From NCBI RefSeq assembly GCF_004022485.1, contig NZ_CP034951.1:3286001-3350000 (forward strand): DNA of 64,000 bases. The letters run 5' to 3'. The notes beneath the pieces are model-generated. The model was given only the letters and a program-made list of their open reading frames with translations. It ran no database searches and had not been told where the DNA came from. Source of the stretch: Aequorivita sp. H23M31. Lineage in GTDB: Bacteria; Bacteroidota; Bacteroidia; Flavobacteriales; Flavobacteriaceae. Below, piece by piece: positions 28,039-36,326 of this stretch. Position numbers and translations under genes: made by a program. Each line of letters opens with the position of its first letter. Within the stretch, counting starts at the first letter, position 1.

Positions 28039-28117
28039 AGTGAAGTTTATCTAGGGTGAATGTTGGTAAAGGATATAAAATTAATCATCTTAATTGAAAA
28101 CTTAGAATCCAAAACCA

Positions 28118-28125
28118 TAATTTTG
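28118..28125 (+). promoter_or_regulatory. Promoter for rsmG
   Basis: TAATTTTG at 28118-28125 with a TTG at 28094-28096 (spacing 21) fits the Bacteroidota consensus TTG-N17-23-TAnnTTTG. The start codon is 38 bp downstream. Confidence 0.6.
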
Positions 28126-28126
28126 G

Positions 28127-28134
28127 CAAAGATA
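28127..28134 (-). promoter_or_regulatory. Candidate -7 box for the desaturase gene
   Basis: CAAAGATA reads TATCTTTG on the minus strand. It is separated by a single base from the plus-strand rsmG -7 box, so the two divergent promoters should compete for polymerase. Confidence 0.5.
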
Positions 28135-28162
28135 CCATACTTTCACCTCTTAAATAAATTTT

Positions 28163-28792
28163 ATGGAATTGATATTGAAATATTTCACTCAATTATCTGA
28201 GGAGCAAAAAACCCAATTTGCTGCTCTGGGAGAGCTTTATCAAGATTGGAACAATAAGATTAACGTTGTATCACGAAAGGATATTGATGAACTTTATCTA
28301 CGACATGTTCTGCACTCCTTAGGAATTGCGAAAGTACAACCTTTTCTTTCAGGTTCTGATATTTTGGATGTGGGCACTGGTGGGGGATTTCCTGGTATTC
28401 CTCTGGCCATACTTTATCCTGAAGTAAAATTTACTCTAGTGGACAGTATTGGTAAAAAAATTAAGGTAGTGGATGAAGTTGTGGAAGGACTCAAATTAAA
28501 AAATGTGGGAACGTTCAATGATCGGGTTGAGAATGTTTCGGGGAAATACGATTTTATAGTAAGTAGGGCAGTGGCCCAAATGGACACTTTTGTGCATTGG
28601 ATTAATGGAAAAATAGCGAAGAAGAGCCAACACGAAAGAAAAAACGGAATTCTATATTTAAAAGGAGGCGATTTGATTGAAGAACTAAAATACTTTCCGA
28701 AGGCTACGGTTTATCCCCTTAAAGATTATTTTAAAGAAGATTTTTTTGAAACAAAAAGTGTGGTCCATTTGCCAATAAAGTATAAAGTTTGA
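28163..28792 (+). CDS. rsmG: 16S rRNA (guanine(527)-N7)-methyltransferase
   Basis: RsmG/GidB methylates N7 of G527 in the 530 loop of 16S rRNA using SAM. The 209 residues match the family length. Motifs are NKINVVSRKDIDELYLRHVLHS, SAM-binding ILDVGTGGGFPGIPLAIL and FIVSRAVAQM. It is transcribed alone. Two AATTCAG repeat units begin right after its stop codon. Confidence 0.97.
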   Translation: MELILKYFTQLSEEQKTQFAALGELYQDWNNKINVVSRKDIDELYLRHVLHSLGIAKVQPFLSGSDILDVGTGGGFPGIPLAILYPEVKFTLVDSIGKKIKVVDEVVEGLKLKNVGTFNDRVENVSGKYDFIVSRAVAQMDTFVHWINGKIAKKSQHERKNGILYLKGGDLIEELKYFPKATVYPLKDYFKEDFFETKSVVHLPIKYKV

Positions 28793-28793
28793 T

Positions 28794-28807
28794 AATTCAG
28801 AATTCAG
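28794..28807. repeat. Short heptamer pair (AATTCAG x2)
   Basis: Two exact AATTCAG units directly after the rsmG stop codon, followed by a degenerate third unit. The smallest member of the heptamer family, and weak on its own. Confidence 0.4.
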
Positions 28808-28966
28808 AATTTCGAGGGCAGAATTAGAGACCTCAGGTTCTTTTCTCGGAGTTCTGAATCAAAAAACTTTTTCAAACTTTTAATATTAGAATTTGATAAT
28901 AGTGGGTATCTAACATTGGTTACCACTCTCTGCCTAATTCCAACCTACCTCTACCTCTATCTTCTG

Positions 28967-29524
28967 TCAGCTATTCAAAAGAAACCATTGCAATCCCAAA
29001 ATCGTTTTCGCATCTTTTAGCTCCCGAATTTTCTCAGTTATTTCTGAAGTTGGAACATTAACCAATTTTATGTCCTCATTTTCACTTTCGTTTCCTCCTC
29101 CTTTCTGGGTTTTGTCGTTTTGGGATACTTCACTAAAGAAAAGAAATATCCTTTCTGTAGAAGCACCAGGTGAGGTGTAAAAGGTGTTTATCAATTTTGG
29201 CTTGGTTATTTTGTATCCCAGTTCCTCCATTACCTCTCGGACTATGCAATCTTCTGGTTTTTCATTTTCTTCCAAGGAACCTGCGGGAATTTCAAGTAAC
29301 CAGCCTTCCTTATGTTTGCAGGTGGGATATCTGAACTGTTTGGTTAAAAGAAGAGATTGGCTTTCCCTTTCAAAAAGGACGATGGCCACCGAATCCCCAC
29401 GTTCAAAAGCCAAGCGTTCGGTACTTATCTTACCTCCTTCAAAAGTATCATAAGTAACATCTGCCTTGACGACTTTATAGTGATCCTTAAAAACTACTTT
29501 TTCATTACGGATAGAATATTTCAT
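28967..29524 (-). CDS. Nudix hydrolase (ADP-sugar pyrophosphatase-like)
   Basis: 185 residues with a complete Nudix box at 82-104 (GSLEENE, then REVMEELGY with the metal-binding REVMEE at 96-101). The context KQFRYP before and FYTSPGAS after the box resembles ADP-ribose/GDP-mannose pyrophosphatases (NudF/NudK group), which hydrolyse nucleoside diphosphate sugars. The exact substrate is not predictable. Monocistronic, with the strong terminator 29595-29612 separating it from the next cargo gene. Confidence 0.9.
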   Translation of the reverse strand: MKYSIRNEKVVFKDHYKVVKADVTYDTFEGGKISTERLAFERGDSVAIVLFERESQSLLLTKQFRYPTCKHKEGWLLEIPAGSLEENEKPEDCIVREVMEELGYKITKPKLINTFYTSPGASTERIFLFFSEVSQNDKTQKGGGNESENEDIKLVNVPTSEITEKIRELKDAKTILGLQWFLLNS

Positions 29525-29594
29525 AGAGTGGAAGGTTAAAAATTATTTCTATGTCCTTCTAAAGTTAAGTAATTTCAATCTTAAAAATAAAAAA

Positions 29595-29612
29595 ACCCCG
29601 AATTTTCGGGGT
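29595..29612. terminator. Terminator downstream of the T9SS Omp28-like gene
   Basis: A perfect stem ACCCCGAA/TTCGGGGT (29595-29602 with 29605-29612) with a minimal loop, flanked by A-run and T-rich sequence, 26 bp beyond the stop of the minus-strand cargo gene. Confidence 0.8.
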
Positions 29613-29638
29613 TCTTTTACATTGTTGAAAAGGGTCAA

Positions 29639-31330
29639 TTATTTTGACACGATAAACTTCTTAGTAGTTACATTTCCTTCCTTAGAAATCTTAACAAAAT
29701 AAGCTCCTTCAGAAAGGTTTGATATATTCAGTTGCTCGTTCATCTCAATGTTATCCTTAGAGATAATCATTCTTCCAAGCATATCATATATTGCGATATT
29801 TGAAGTTTCAGCGTTAGAAATATTTAATATATCCTGAGCAGGGTTTGGATAAATACTAACATCTTTTAGCAGGGTTGATTCGATACCCATAACCCCATTG
29901 CTAGAAAAGTTTCCTGTTTCGTTAGCTCCAAAATCTCCAGCGGTGTGGTAAAGTGTGGTTCCCTCACTATCTTTAAGAGTAACGGAAGTTCCACCATCGC
30001 CATAAGTATCGATGATTGTAAAAGCGTAGCAATCTTCTGGCAAGTTAAATGTCTCTGTAATTGTTTGACGGTTGCCATAAGGTCCACCGCTATATAATGT
30101 AGTTCCAGCGCTATCTTTTAGGTTCCATCTACACTCGCTTCCCCAAGCATCCGTTTTCAATACCATAGTTACAGTACCTGTTCCATTAGGCGCCGCGTCA
30201 AATTCTACAGATTTCTGGTTGCTTGCGTTATAATCGTCGTTGGGTACGGAAACTTCGATTGTATTGGTGGCCATACTCGTAAATGAAGTGGCAGGTAGCG
30301 TAATAGTCTTACTTTCCAATGAAGCAAGATTTCCTGTCCAATTAAAGGTACTAGTCTCTCCATTAAATGAAGAGGTAATTTCCAAAGAGGTAATAGGGTT
30401 AGATCCTGCGTTTTGAATGTTCACTTTTGGAGATGCGGTTGCTTGGGTCCCTTCACAACTTGCTTTTAAAGGCTCTATGTATCTAACATTAGCATCATTT
30501 GCGTGGGTTACCGTGATGGTAGGAGTTGTCCCGTTTCCGCTAACGATTTTTTGATGGGTTTCAGTTAAAAAAGCTACAACCTCCAATTCTCCTATTTCCA
30601 CAGGAACAAAATTGTTGTGTGGAATTATTTGATAGGTATAGTCTCTTTCAAAAAAAGTTCCAGAAGTGGTAGTAGAGATTTCTTCTCCCCATTGTCCGGT
30701 CACCATGTCGATCAGACGGTGCATGTGAACGTAATTGTTCCCCATATTACCACCTGATTGTGGTCCTAATGTGTTATTTTGCAAAATAGCAATATTCAAT
30801 AAGTTGGTAGTTTCCGGACTATTTCCAGTATAGTAACCCTCAACATGAATACTCATAACGTTTGTAGCCGATTCAATGTGAGCGGTTACAGCCACGTTTA
30901 CATAAGAACTTTCTGCCATCACTTGAGTTGCAGCGAAATTCCACCAGTTCCGGTTCATAGCGGTAGTTCCCTGAGCTCCTTGTTCTTTACCTGGAAAATT
31001 TTGACGGTTTACGGTAGCAGCAGGATAGCCAGCAAGACCAGTCTGAGCGGCAAGAAGATTTCCCCAAGGAGTTCTAAAGTCGGGTGCATTTGCGCCTGGA
31101 ACGGCAAATCCACCTTGATGGATATTGATCAAAAATACATCATCAGGATGTGCATCTTTTATGCCTTGGGCAATTTGATGGCCTTGTGGGCAATAACCGC
31201 AATAAATTCCTGTATATTCTTCGAGGATGACTTTACGGTTTTCAGGCGTAGTTGATACTATCGTTTGTGCAAAGGAGCCTAGTCCAACTAGGGCACAAAT
31301 TAAAGTAATAGGTAATTTTTTTAACATCAT
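29639..31330 (-). CDS. T9SS type A cargo with Omp28-like thioredoxin-fold domain
   Basis: 563 residues with a signal peptide (to GSFAQ, about 22). An Omp28-related thioredoxin-fold domain follows (about 30-250), with KVILEEYTGIYCGYCPQGH placing a CxxC pair at Cys44-Cys47. Next come an Ig-like module and a segment with repeated AGTTLYSGGPYG and EGTTLYHTAGDFG motifs, then a T9SS type A sorting domain (SIYPNPAQDILNISN, end KKFIVSK). The CGYC pair suggests a secreted thiol-disulfide protein, but no activity is established. It lies near another Omp28-like gene and a TlpA gene. Confidence 0.85.
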   Translation of the reverse strand: MMLKKLPITLICALVGLGSFAQTIVSTTPENRKVILEEYTGIYCGYCPQGHQIAQGIKDAHPDDVFLINIHQGGFAVPGANAPDFRTPWGNLLAAQTGLAGYPAATVNRQNFPGKEQGAQGTTAMNRNWWNFAATQVMAESSYVNVAVTAHIESATNVMSIHVEGYYTGNSPETTNLLNIAILQNNTLGPQSGGNMGNNYVHMHRLIDMVTGQWGEEISTTTSGTFFERDYTYQIIPHNNFVPVEIGELEVVAFLTETHQKIVSGNGTTPTITVTHANDANVRYIEPLKASCEGTQATASPKVNIQNAGSNPITSLEITSSFNGETSTFNWTGNLASLESKTITLPATSFTSMATNTIEVSVPNDDYNASNQKSVEFDAAPNGTGTVTMVLKTDAWGSECRWNLKDSAGTTLYSGGPYGNRQTITETFNLPEDCYAFTIIDTYGDGGTSVTLKDSEGTTLYHTAGDFGANETGNFSSNGVMGIESTLLKDVSIYPNPAQDILNISNAETSNIAIYDMLGRMIISKDNIEMNEQLNISNLSEGAYFVKISKEGNVTTKKFIVSK

Positions 31331-31615
31331 TTCTATCTTTTTATTAATGGGTGAAATTAAGTTTGTTCACAAATGTACTATTTATACCAGTTGTAGTTTA
31401 ATTTGACAATGTTTTTTTTTGTTAAAGTTGTTGCTTTTCTATAAATTAAATAGAAATAGGGAGAAAATTATTGATTTAAAAACAAATTGATAATCACTAT
31501 GTTAATGAAATTTTTCGCTTCTAGTTCAAAGATTTAAAGAAAGTTCAAATGAAAAATAAACGTTAATTATCTGAATTAGACGGTTTAACAAAAGAGGCTT
31601 TTCATATTTAATGCT

Positions 31616-31623
31616 TAGTTTTG
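31616..31623 (+). promoter_or_regulatory. Candidate -7 box upstream of the 31674 gene
   Basis: TAGTTTTG matches TAnnTTTG in the AT-rich 343-bp divergent gap, 50 bp before the start codon. CAAATGTA at 31370-31377 could serve the divergent gene on the minus strand. Confidence 0.5.
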
Positions 31624-31673
31624 TATTTACTTACTTAACTTTTATAAACAAACATTAATCTAAAATTAAAAAA

Positions 31674-32387
31674 ATGAAATTTAAATTACTTTTTTTAGCA
31701 CTCCTGGGAATAATGGGAATTGCAAATGCACAATTTACGATAACTAATACGGCCGGAGAGACCTTGGGAGATGGAGCAATTATTAATGGGGATCTCATGG
31801 TGAATTATGACTTCTTCGTGACCAATAATTCGAGTGACATAATTTATACCCGTGCAGAAGTTGTTGATATTATTAATGCCACTGGAGATCGTTTTGAATT
31901 TTGCTATGGCGAATGTCTTACTTCTATTTCCATAGGAACTACTGTCCCTCCAGCTCCGTTCACTATTGATATTGCTCCAGGTGAAACAACTGGTCCTGGA
32001 AACCATTTTCTAAACGGTGACGCCGGCAATGGAACCGATATTTTGGATTATGTGTTCAGATTTCACCAATATGACTCAAGTGGCACCACTGAAATTGGAT
32101 CTCCGGTAACCATTACTTATCGCTATAATCCTGCGTTGAGTATTAGCGGTAATTCCAAAGTGAATCTAACAATCCAATCTACTGTAGTTAGAGATCGAAT
32201 GGTCTTGAACATTAACGAACCCGTTCAAATGACAATGTACGACATTCAAGGAAGATTGGTAAAACAAGCTCACTTTGAAGGTGGAAGTCAATCTGTTAAT
32301 GTTTCTGATTTGAGCGCTCAAACCTATATCGTTCAATTCAAGAATAATACTGGTGCAGTAATGACCACTAAAATCGTAGTTCAGTAA
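31674..32387 (+). CDS. Small T9SS type A sorting-domain protein
   Basis: 237 residues with a signal peptide (FLALLGIMGIANAQ, cleavage near 20), a single beta-sandwich module of about 130 residues (TITNTAGETLGDGAIINGDL to VTITYRYNP) containing a Cys pair (FCYGEC), and a C-terminal sorting domain (MTMYDIQGRLVKQAHF to TYIVQFKNNTG, end TTKIVVQ). It is predicted to be extracellular. No enzymatic motif is visible. A perfect 12-bp terminator follows. Confidence 0.8.
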   Translation: MKFKLLFLALLGIMGIANAQFTITNTAGETLGDGAIINGDLMVNYDFFVTNNSSDIIYTRAEVVDIINATGDRFEFCYGECLTSISIGTTVPPAPFTIDIAPGETTGPGNHFLNGDAGNGTDILDYVFRFHQYDSSGTTEIGSPVTITYRYNPALSISGNSKVNLTIQSTVVRDRMVLNINEPVQMTMYDIQGRLVKQAHFEGGSQSVNVSDLSAQTYIVQFKNNTGAVMTTKIVVQ

Positions 32388-32407
32388 AACTCGATTTATA
32401 AAAATTA

Positions 32408-32440
32408 AAAGGCCGTGGAAATTTGTTATCCACGGCCTTT
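32408..32440. terminator. Strong bidirectional terminator
   Basis: A perfect 12-bp stem AAAGGCCGTGGA/TCCACGGCCTTT (32408-32419 with 32429-32440) and a T-run, between the convergent genes ending at 32387 and 32469. Confidence 0.92.
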
Positions 32441-32468
32441 TTTTATAAGGGTATATTTGTGAATTAGG

Positions 32469-34115
32469 TTAGAATGTAACCACCAAGTTTGCTGAGAATC
32501 CTGTGCTTTTTGGGACTTCCCGACACACGCCGCCTACACAGATTAATCCTCCACGTTGTCTTCCATAATTCATCGCAAAACGTGTTCTGCCTTTGGAGAA
32601 GCTACCGCCAAAATTGTAGTAATGAAGTTCTTTTTCGCCGCCATAATTCCAGGCATCCGCTGCAAAAACTGTAAATGCGGAGTTGAAGTTATATTCAAGC
32701 ACCCCTGCTGCCCAGTTTTTGTCGTCTTGAGCTGTCCATAAATGTTGTAATTCTAAAGTCACGGCTTTTCCACCCTCAAATCGTCGTGTTCCTTCAATCA
32801 CGGCAATCTGTGCGCGAATATCCCCCTGATTTCCAAGAATTCCTCCTTTGGAAACACTTTTGTCAATAATAACATCCTGGAATGATACGGTTGAGCTCCA
32901 CTTAGAAGACCATCTATTTTTCACCTCTATATTTAGGTCTCTGAAATATCTTTTTCCTTTACCTATAAACTTTACATCATAAGTTTGTTCTGCCATATTG
33001 AAATCTGCATCCAATCCCGCCCAATATGAAAAGTTTCCTGCAAGTTTAGTACCTACTTTTCCCAACTCAGATTCTCGGTCAAACGAATAATAAACATCCA
33101 CTTGGGCACCTACTTCTCCTGCTCTTTTTTCATTTTCGCTAAATAGCAATCGAGGTTGGGCACTATATACGTATATGTTGGACAACATATAATCGTGCTG
33201 TTTTGTAATCGCTGGAACGTAATTAACTAATTCCTCGTTATACTGATTTCCCTCTGCATATCTATCGGAATAAAAAGTGAAGTTTTCAAGTCGCCTAAAG
33301 GTGGTGTTTATTCCCAGACCTTTTTGGGCATATCCTAAATTTACCTGAAGGGCGGTACCATCAAAAAGTTGAGGAGAAGTAATATTCCCTTCATTTATAA
33401 GAACATCGGGGTCTTTTGTGATTGCCTCTATACCTCCGTAAAATTTATTTGCAACAAAATCCAATCGACCTCCATAGGCATTCACAATTGATGGGATACT
33501 GTCACTGTTTCCGCTGGATTGGTACCGTCCCACATAGCTTGCGCCAAACTTTAGGTCCACAATATCAATGTTCATCAAATCGCTTAGGTCCAAATTCGCA
33601 TCCAAGCCTTGGATTACCCCTTCGGAAACATCAAAACCATTTCTGGTCTGACCATAAACTCCAGTAAGATCAAAAGTAGCACTTGGGCTAAATTTAACAC
33701 GAAGACCTTTCAAAGCGTTGTTTATACCAAGTTGTCTGTCTTCCCAAGTACGGAAAATAAGGCCGCTCCCAAATTGTTCGTAAAAATATCCACCGGTTAC
33801 ATCAATGGTTTCATTTTTAAAATTTAAATAGTATGTACCGATACCGTTGTTGCCATCCCAAGTTGGGGAGTATCCAGAAAGTGCGACCGGAAGATAGGAT
33901 TCGTATTGAACCCCAGCGGTAAAATTGCCCAGACTGTAATTTAATTGGAAATAATTATTGGCTCTAAATTGTTCTTCGGGCGCGGGAAAGTCAAACTTTT
34001 CGTCGGCTAAGAGCCATTGCATGTTAGATTCAAGACCACCAAAAAAGTAGCCGTTTTCTTGTGAAAAACTGGTAGCGCCAATAATCAAAAAGGCACCGAG
34101 GATTAATTTTTTCAT
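32469..34115 (-). CDS. DUF6029-type outer-membrane protein
   Basis: 548 residues with a signal peptide (LILGAFLIIGATSFSQ). The rest is rich in aromatic alternating strands (NYFQLNYSLGNFTAGVQYESY, GTYYLNFKNETIDVTGGYFYEQFGSGL), indicating a large outer-membrane barrel and matching my memory of the DUF6029 family. A Cys pair near the end (GGLICVGGVCRE) is unusual in a barrel. It starts 24 bp after the TlpA-family gene, so the two are probably one unit and may share a redox task. Confidence 0.72.
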   Translation of the reverse strand: MKKLILGAFLIIGATSFSQENGYFFGGLESNMQWLLADEKFDFPAPEEQFRANNYFQLNYSLGNFTAGVQYESYLPVALSGYSPTWDGNNGIGTYYLNFKNETIDVTGGYFYEQFGSGLIFRTWEDRQLGINNALKGLRVKFSPSATFDLTGVYGQTRNGFDVSEGVIQGLDANLDLSDLMNIDIVDLKFGASYVGRYQSSGNSDSIPSIVNAYGGRLDFVANKFYGGIEAITKDPDVLINEGNITSPQLFDGTALQVNLGYAQKGLGINTTFRRLENFTFYSDRYAEGNQYNEELVNYVPAITKQHDYMLSNIYVYSAQPRLLFSENEKRAGEVGAQVDVYYSFDRESELGKVGTKLAGNFSYWAGLDADFNMAEQTYDVKFIGKGKRYFRDLNIEVKNRWSSKWSSTVSFQDVIIDKSVSKGGILGNQGDIRAQIAVIEGTRRFEGGKAVTLELQHLWTAQDDKNWAAGVLEYNFNSAFTVFAADAWNYGGEKELHYYNFGGSFSKGRTRFAMNYGRQRGGLICVGGVCREVPKSTGFSANLVVTF

Positions 34116-34138
34116 TGAATAGGTTTGATGTTATTTGT

Positions 34139-34621
34139 TTAGTTAGAGAACTCCTTTATTTTTTCATAAAGTTCATATTCTGCTCCTGGGCTATAGCCAG
34201 AATGACGGAATACGATTTGATTGTCCTTAACCAATAAGGTAAGCGGTACGGTTGCGGCACCCAATGCGCGTTTAAAATCGTTGTTGGTATCGAGTAAGAT
34301 TGTATAATCCCAACCTTTCCCACTTATTAGAGGCTTTACTCTCTTTACCGTTCTGCTATCATCTACAGAAATTGCAAATAACTCCACATTGGTTTCGGCT
34401 TGCCAGTCGGGGTAGATTTCATTAATGGCATCAAGTTCTTTTAAACAAGGCACGCACCATGTAGCCCATAAGGATATGACTGTAACCTTTCCCTCCTTGG
34501 CTAGATCTTGGGAATTAAATGTTTTACCATCCATTGTCTTTAAGTCAATATTAGGCACTTCATTTTGTGAAAACGCTACAAAAGATAGCATCAAAAGTAG
34601 GGGTAAAAACAGTTTTTTCAT
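34139..34621 (-). CDS. TlpA-family periplasmic thiol-disulfide oxidoreductase
   Basis: 160 residues with a signal peptide (LFLPLLLMLSFVAFSQ) and a thioredoxin fold with the active site WATWCVPC at 52-59 (Cys56, Cys59). The cis-Pro loop (GAATVPLTLLV) is also present. TlpA proteins reduce or transfer disulfides in the periplasm. It lies directly upstream of the DUF6029 barrel gene and divergent from an Omp28-like lipoprotein gene. Partners are inferred from position only. Confidence 0.9.
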   Translation of the reverse strand: MKKLFLPLLLMLSFVAFSQNEVPNIDLKTMDGKTFNSQDLAKEGKVTVISLWATWCVPCLKELDAINEIYPDWQAETNVELFAISVDDSRTVKRVKPLISGKGWDYTILLDTNNDFKRALGAATVPLTLLVKDNQIVFRHSGYSPGAEYELYEKIKEFSN

Positions 34622-34781
34622 AGAGATATAGATTTGTAATTTTTATTTAATTGAGCAATATTAGGTTTTTTTAAACGAATTCGAGATGCTTGGGTGGTAA
34701 AAGTTGTTCATTTAACACTTAAAACAGAATGATTTTTTATAATTAAGTTACCTTCGCCTTTTTATTTTTAATAATGATTTT

Positions 34782-36080
34782 ATGAAAAAGCTTTCGTTTC
34801 AATTTTTAACTTTATTTGTCTTTTTGGCCATGATTTCTTGTAGTAAGAAAGAAGATCCATTGGTCGAACCCGATGCTCCTTTGACTCTTACTCTCAAAAG
34901 TGATACCGGTACTGAAGATTTTCAGGTTTTAGGTATCAATACCACCGCGACATTTACTGTAATTGGCAGCGATGGAGTGGACCACACGGCCCAATCACAA
35001 TTTTATGTAAATAATGAGGTTATTCCAGGACCAACATATGAATTTAACGAAACAGGTGAATTCTCGGTTCTAGCTAAGTTCAATGATGTAACGAGCAATA
35101 CCATAAAATTTGAGATTCTTGAGCCTACAGATAGAGTTTTAGCAATCGACGTGCCAAAAGCTTTGCGCAACCAAACTATAACCTTTACCCTTCTTAATGA
35201 TCAGGGAGAAGATACTTCGGCTGAAGCAACTTTTTACGTAAATGATGAACCCATTTCCGGCAATACTTTTTCTTCGCCAACTCCTGGTGCATTTAATGTG
35301 AAGGCAACTTACGAAGCCAATGATGAAACTTTCACAACTCCGGCAAAGGAATTTTCGGTTTTTATTCCAAAAAGAAAAGTAGTAATTGAGGATTACACCG
35401 GAACCTGGTGTGGCTTTTGTCCTGGCGTGGCCTTGGCTATTGATAGAGTTAAGGAGGTAACAGAGGATGTAGCTATTGTTGCCATCCATAAAACCTCATT
35501 TAGTTTGCCAGATCCCTTGGATTTTGCTAGAATTAGAGAACTTCAGGACATGTTTAATGTCAGCGATGGTTTTCCAAAAGCCCAGATAAACAGAACAGTT
35601 GCTTGGCCAGAGCCTTATACTATAGGAGCAGTTACTTCTATGGCAGGTAACAATACAGATGTTTCTATTGGAATAAAATCCCAACTTACCGGCTCCAACC
35701 TTACAGTAAATGTGAAAGTGGTGTACGAGAACGGTTCTACTCCGGGTGATAAGTTGGTAGTGTACCTTCTTGAAAACGGTGTGGTCTCTCCACAGGCAAA
35801 TTATTTTAATGAAACTCCCGGACATCCCTATCAAGGTCTAGGCAATCCAATTGAGGATTATGTGCATAATGATGCCTTGAGGAATTCACTTTCAAACCTT
35901 TTTGGAGATCCAATCCCGAATCTTCCTGCTTTTGAAATGTACACAAAGGATTATTCCTTTTCGGTTCCGTCAAATTACGTAGGGGAGAACCTAAGTTTTG
36001 TAGTAATGGTTGTAAACGAAAACAACAGTGCCAAGAATGCACAGTTTTCAGGCATTAATGAAGATAAGAATTATGAGTAA
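34782..36080 (+). CDS. Omp28-like lipoprotein with two Ig-like modules
   Basis: 432 residues. The lipoprotein signal ends at FLAMISC (Cys20). Two Ig-like modules (about 33-113 and 117-195) share the pattern ATFYVNDEPISGNTF / QSQFYVNNEVIPG. From about 198 an Omp28-type thioredoxin fold begins with VVIEDYTGTWCGFCPGVA, giving CxxC at Cys210-Cys213. It shares this core with the T9SS cargo at 29639-31330 but is lipid-anchored and has no sorting domain. A terminator follows at 36132-36154. Confidence 0.85.
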   Translation: MKKLSFQFLTLFVFLAMISCSKKEDPLVEPDAPLTLTLKSDTGTEDFQVLGINTTATFTVIGSDGVDHTAQSQFYVNNEVIPGPTYEFNETGEFSVLAKFNDVTSNTIKFEILEPTDRVLAIDVPKALRNQTITFTLLNDQGEDTSAEATFYVNDEPISGNTFSSPTPGAFNVKATYEANDETFTTPAKEFSVFIPKRKVVIEDYTGTWCGFCPGVALAIDRVKEVTEDVAIVAIHKTSFSLPDPLDFARIRELQDMFNVSDGFPKAQINRTVAWPEPYTIGAVTSMAGNNTDVSIGIKSQLTGSNLTVNVKVVYENGSTPGDKLVVYLLENGVVSPQANYFNETPGHPYQGLGNPIEDYVHNDALRNSLSNLFGDPIPNLPAFEMYTKDYSFSVPSNYVGENLSFVVMVVNENNSAKNAQFSGINEDKNYE

Positions 36081-36131
36081 TTTTTGATCCGAATATTTCC
36101 CAGTACAATTATTGGGAGTGATAATTTTAAA

Positions 36132-36154
36132 AACCGCTCCAGTTTGGGGCGGTT
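36132..36154. terminator. Terminator after the Omp28-like lipoprotein gene
   Basis: AACCGCTCC (36132-36140) pairs with GGGGCGGTT (36146-36154), one G-T pair, loop AGTTT, followed by seven T's. Confidence 0.85.
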
Positions 36155-36273
36155 TTTTTATTAGGGTATTGTAATAATCCATGTGAAAAGAAATGAAACA
36201 TATATCTGAATGATATTTTTAAGTCCTTTCTGAAATATTTCAAAATCAGGATAATCCTTTCTTAAATAAAAAA

Positions 36274-36303
36274 AATCCAGTAAGATAAAATTCTCACTGG
36301 ATT
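36274..36303. terminator. Terminator after pruA
   Basis: AATCCAGTAAGA (36274-36285) pairs with TCTCACTGGATT (36292-36303), with one mismatch. The minus strand ends in a T-run just beyond the pruA stop. Confidence 0.75.
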
Positions 36304-36326
36304 TTTTTAATGGAATTGATACCGGT

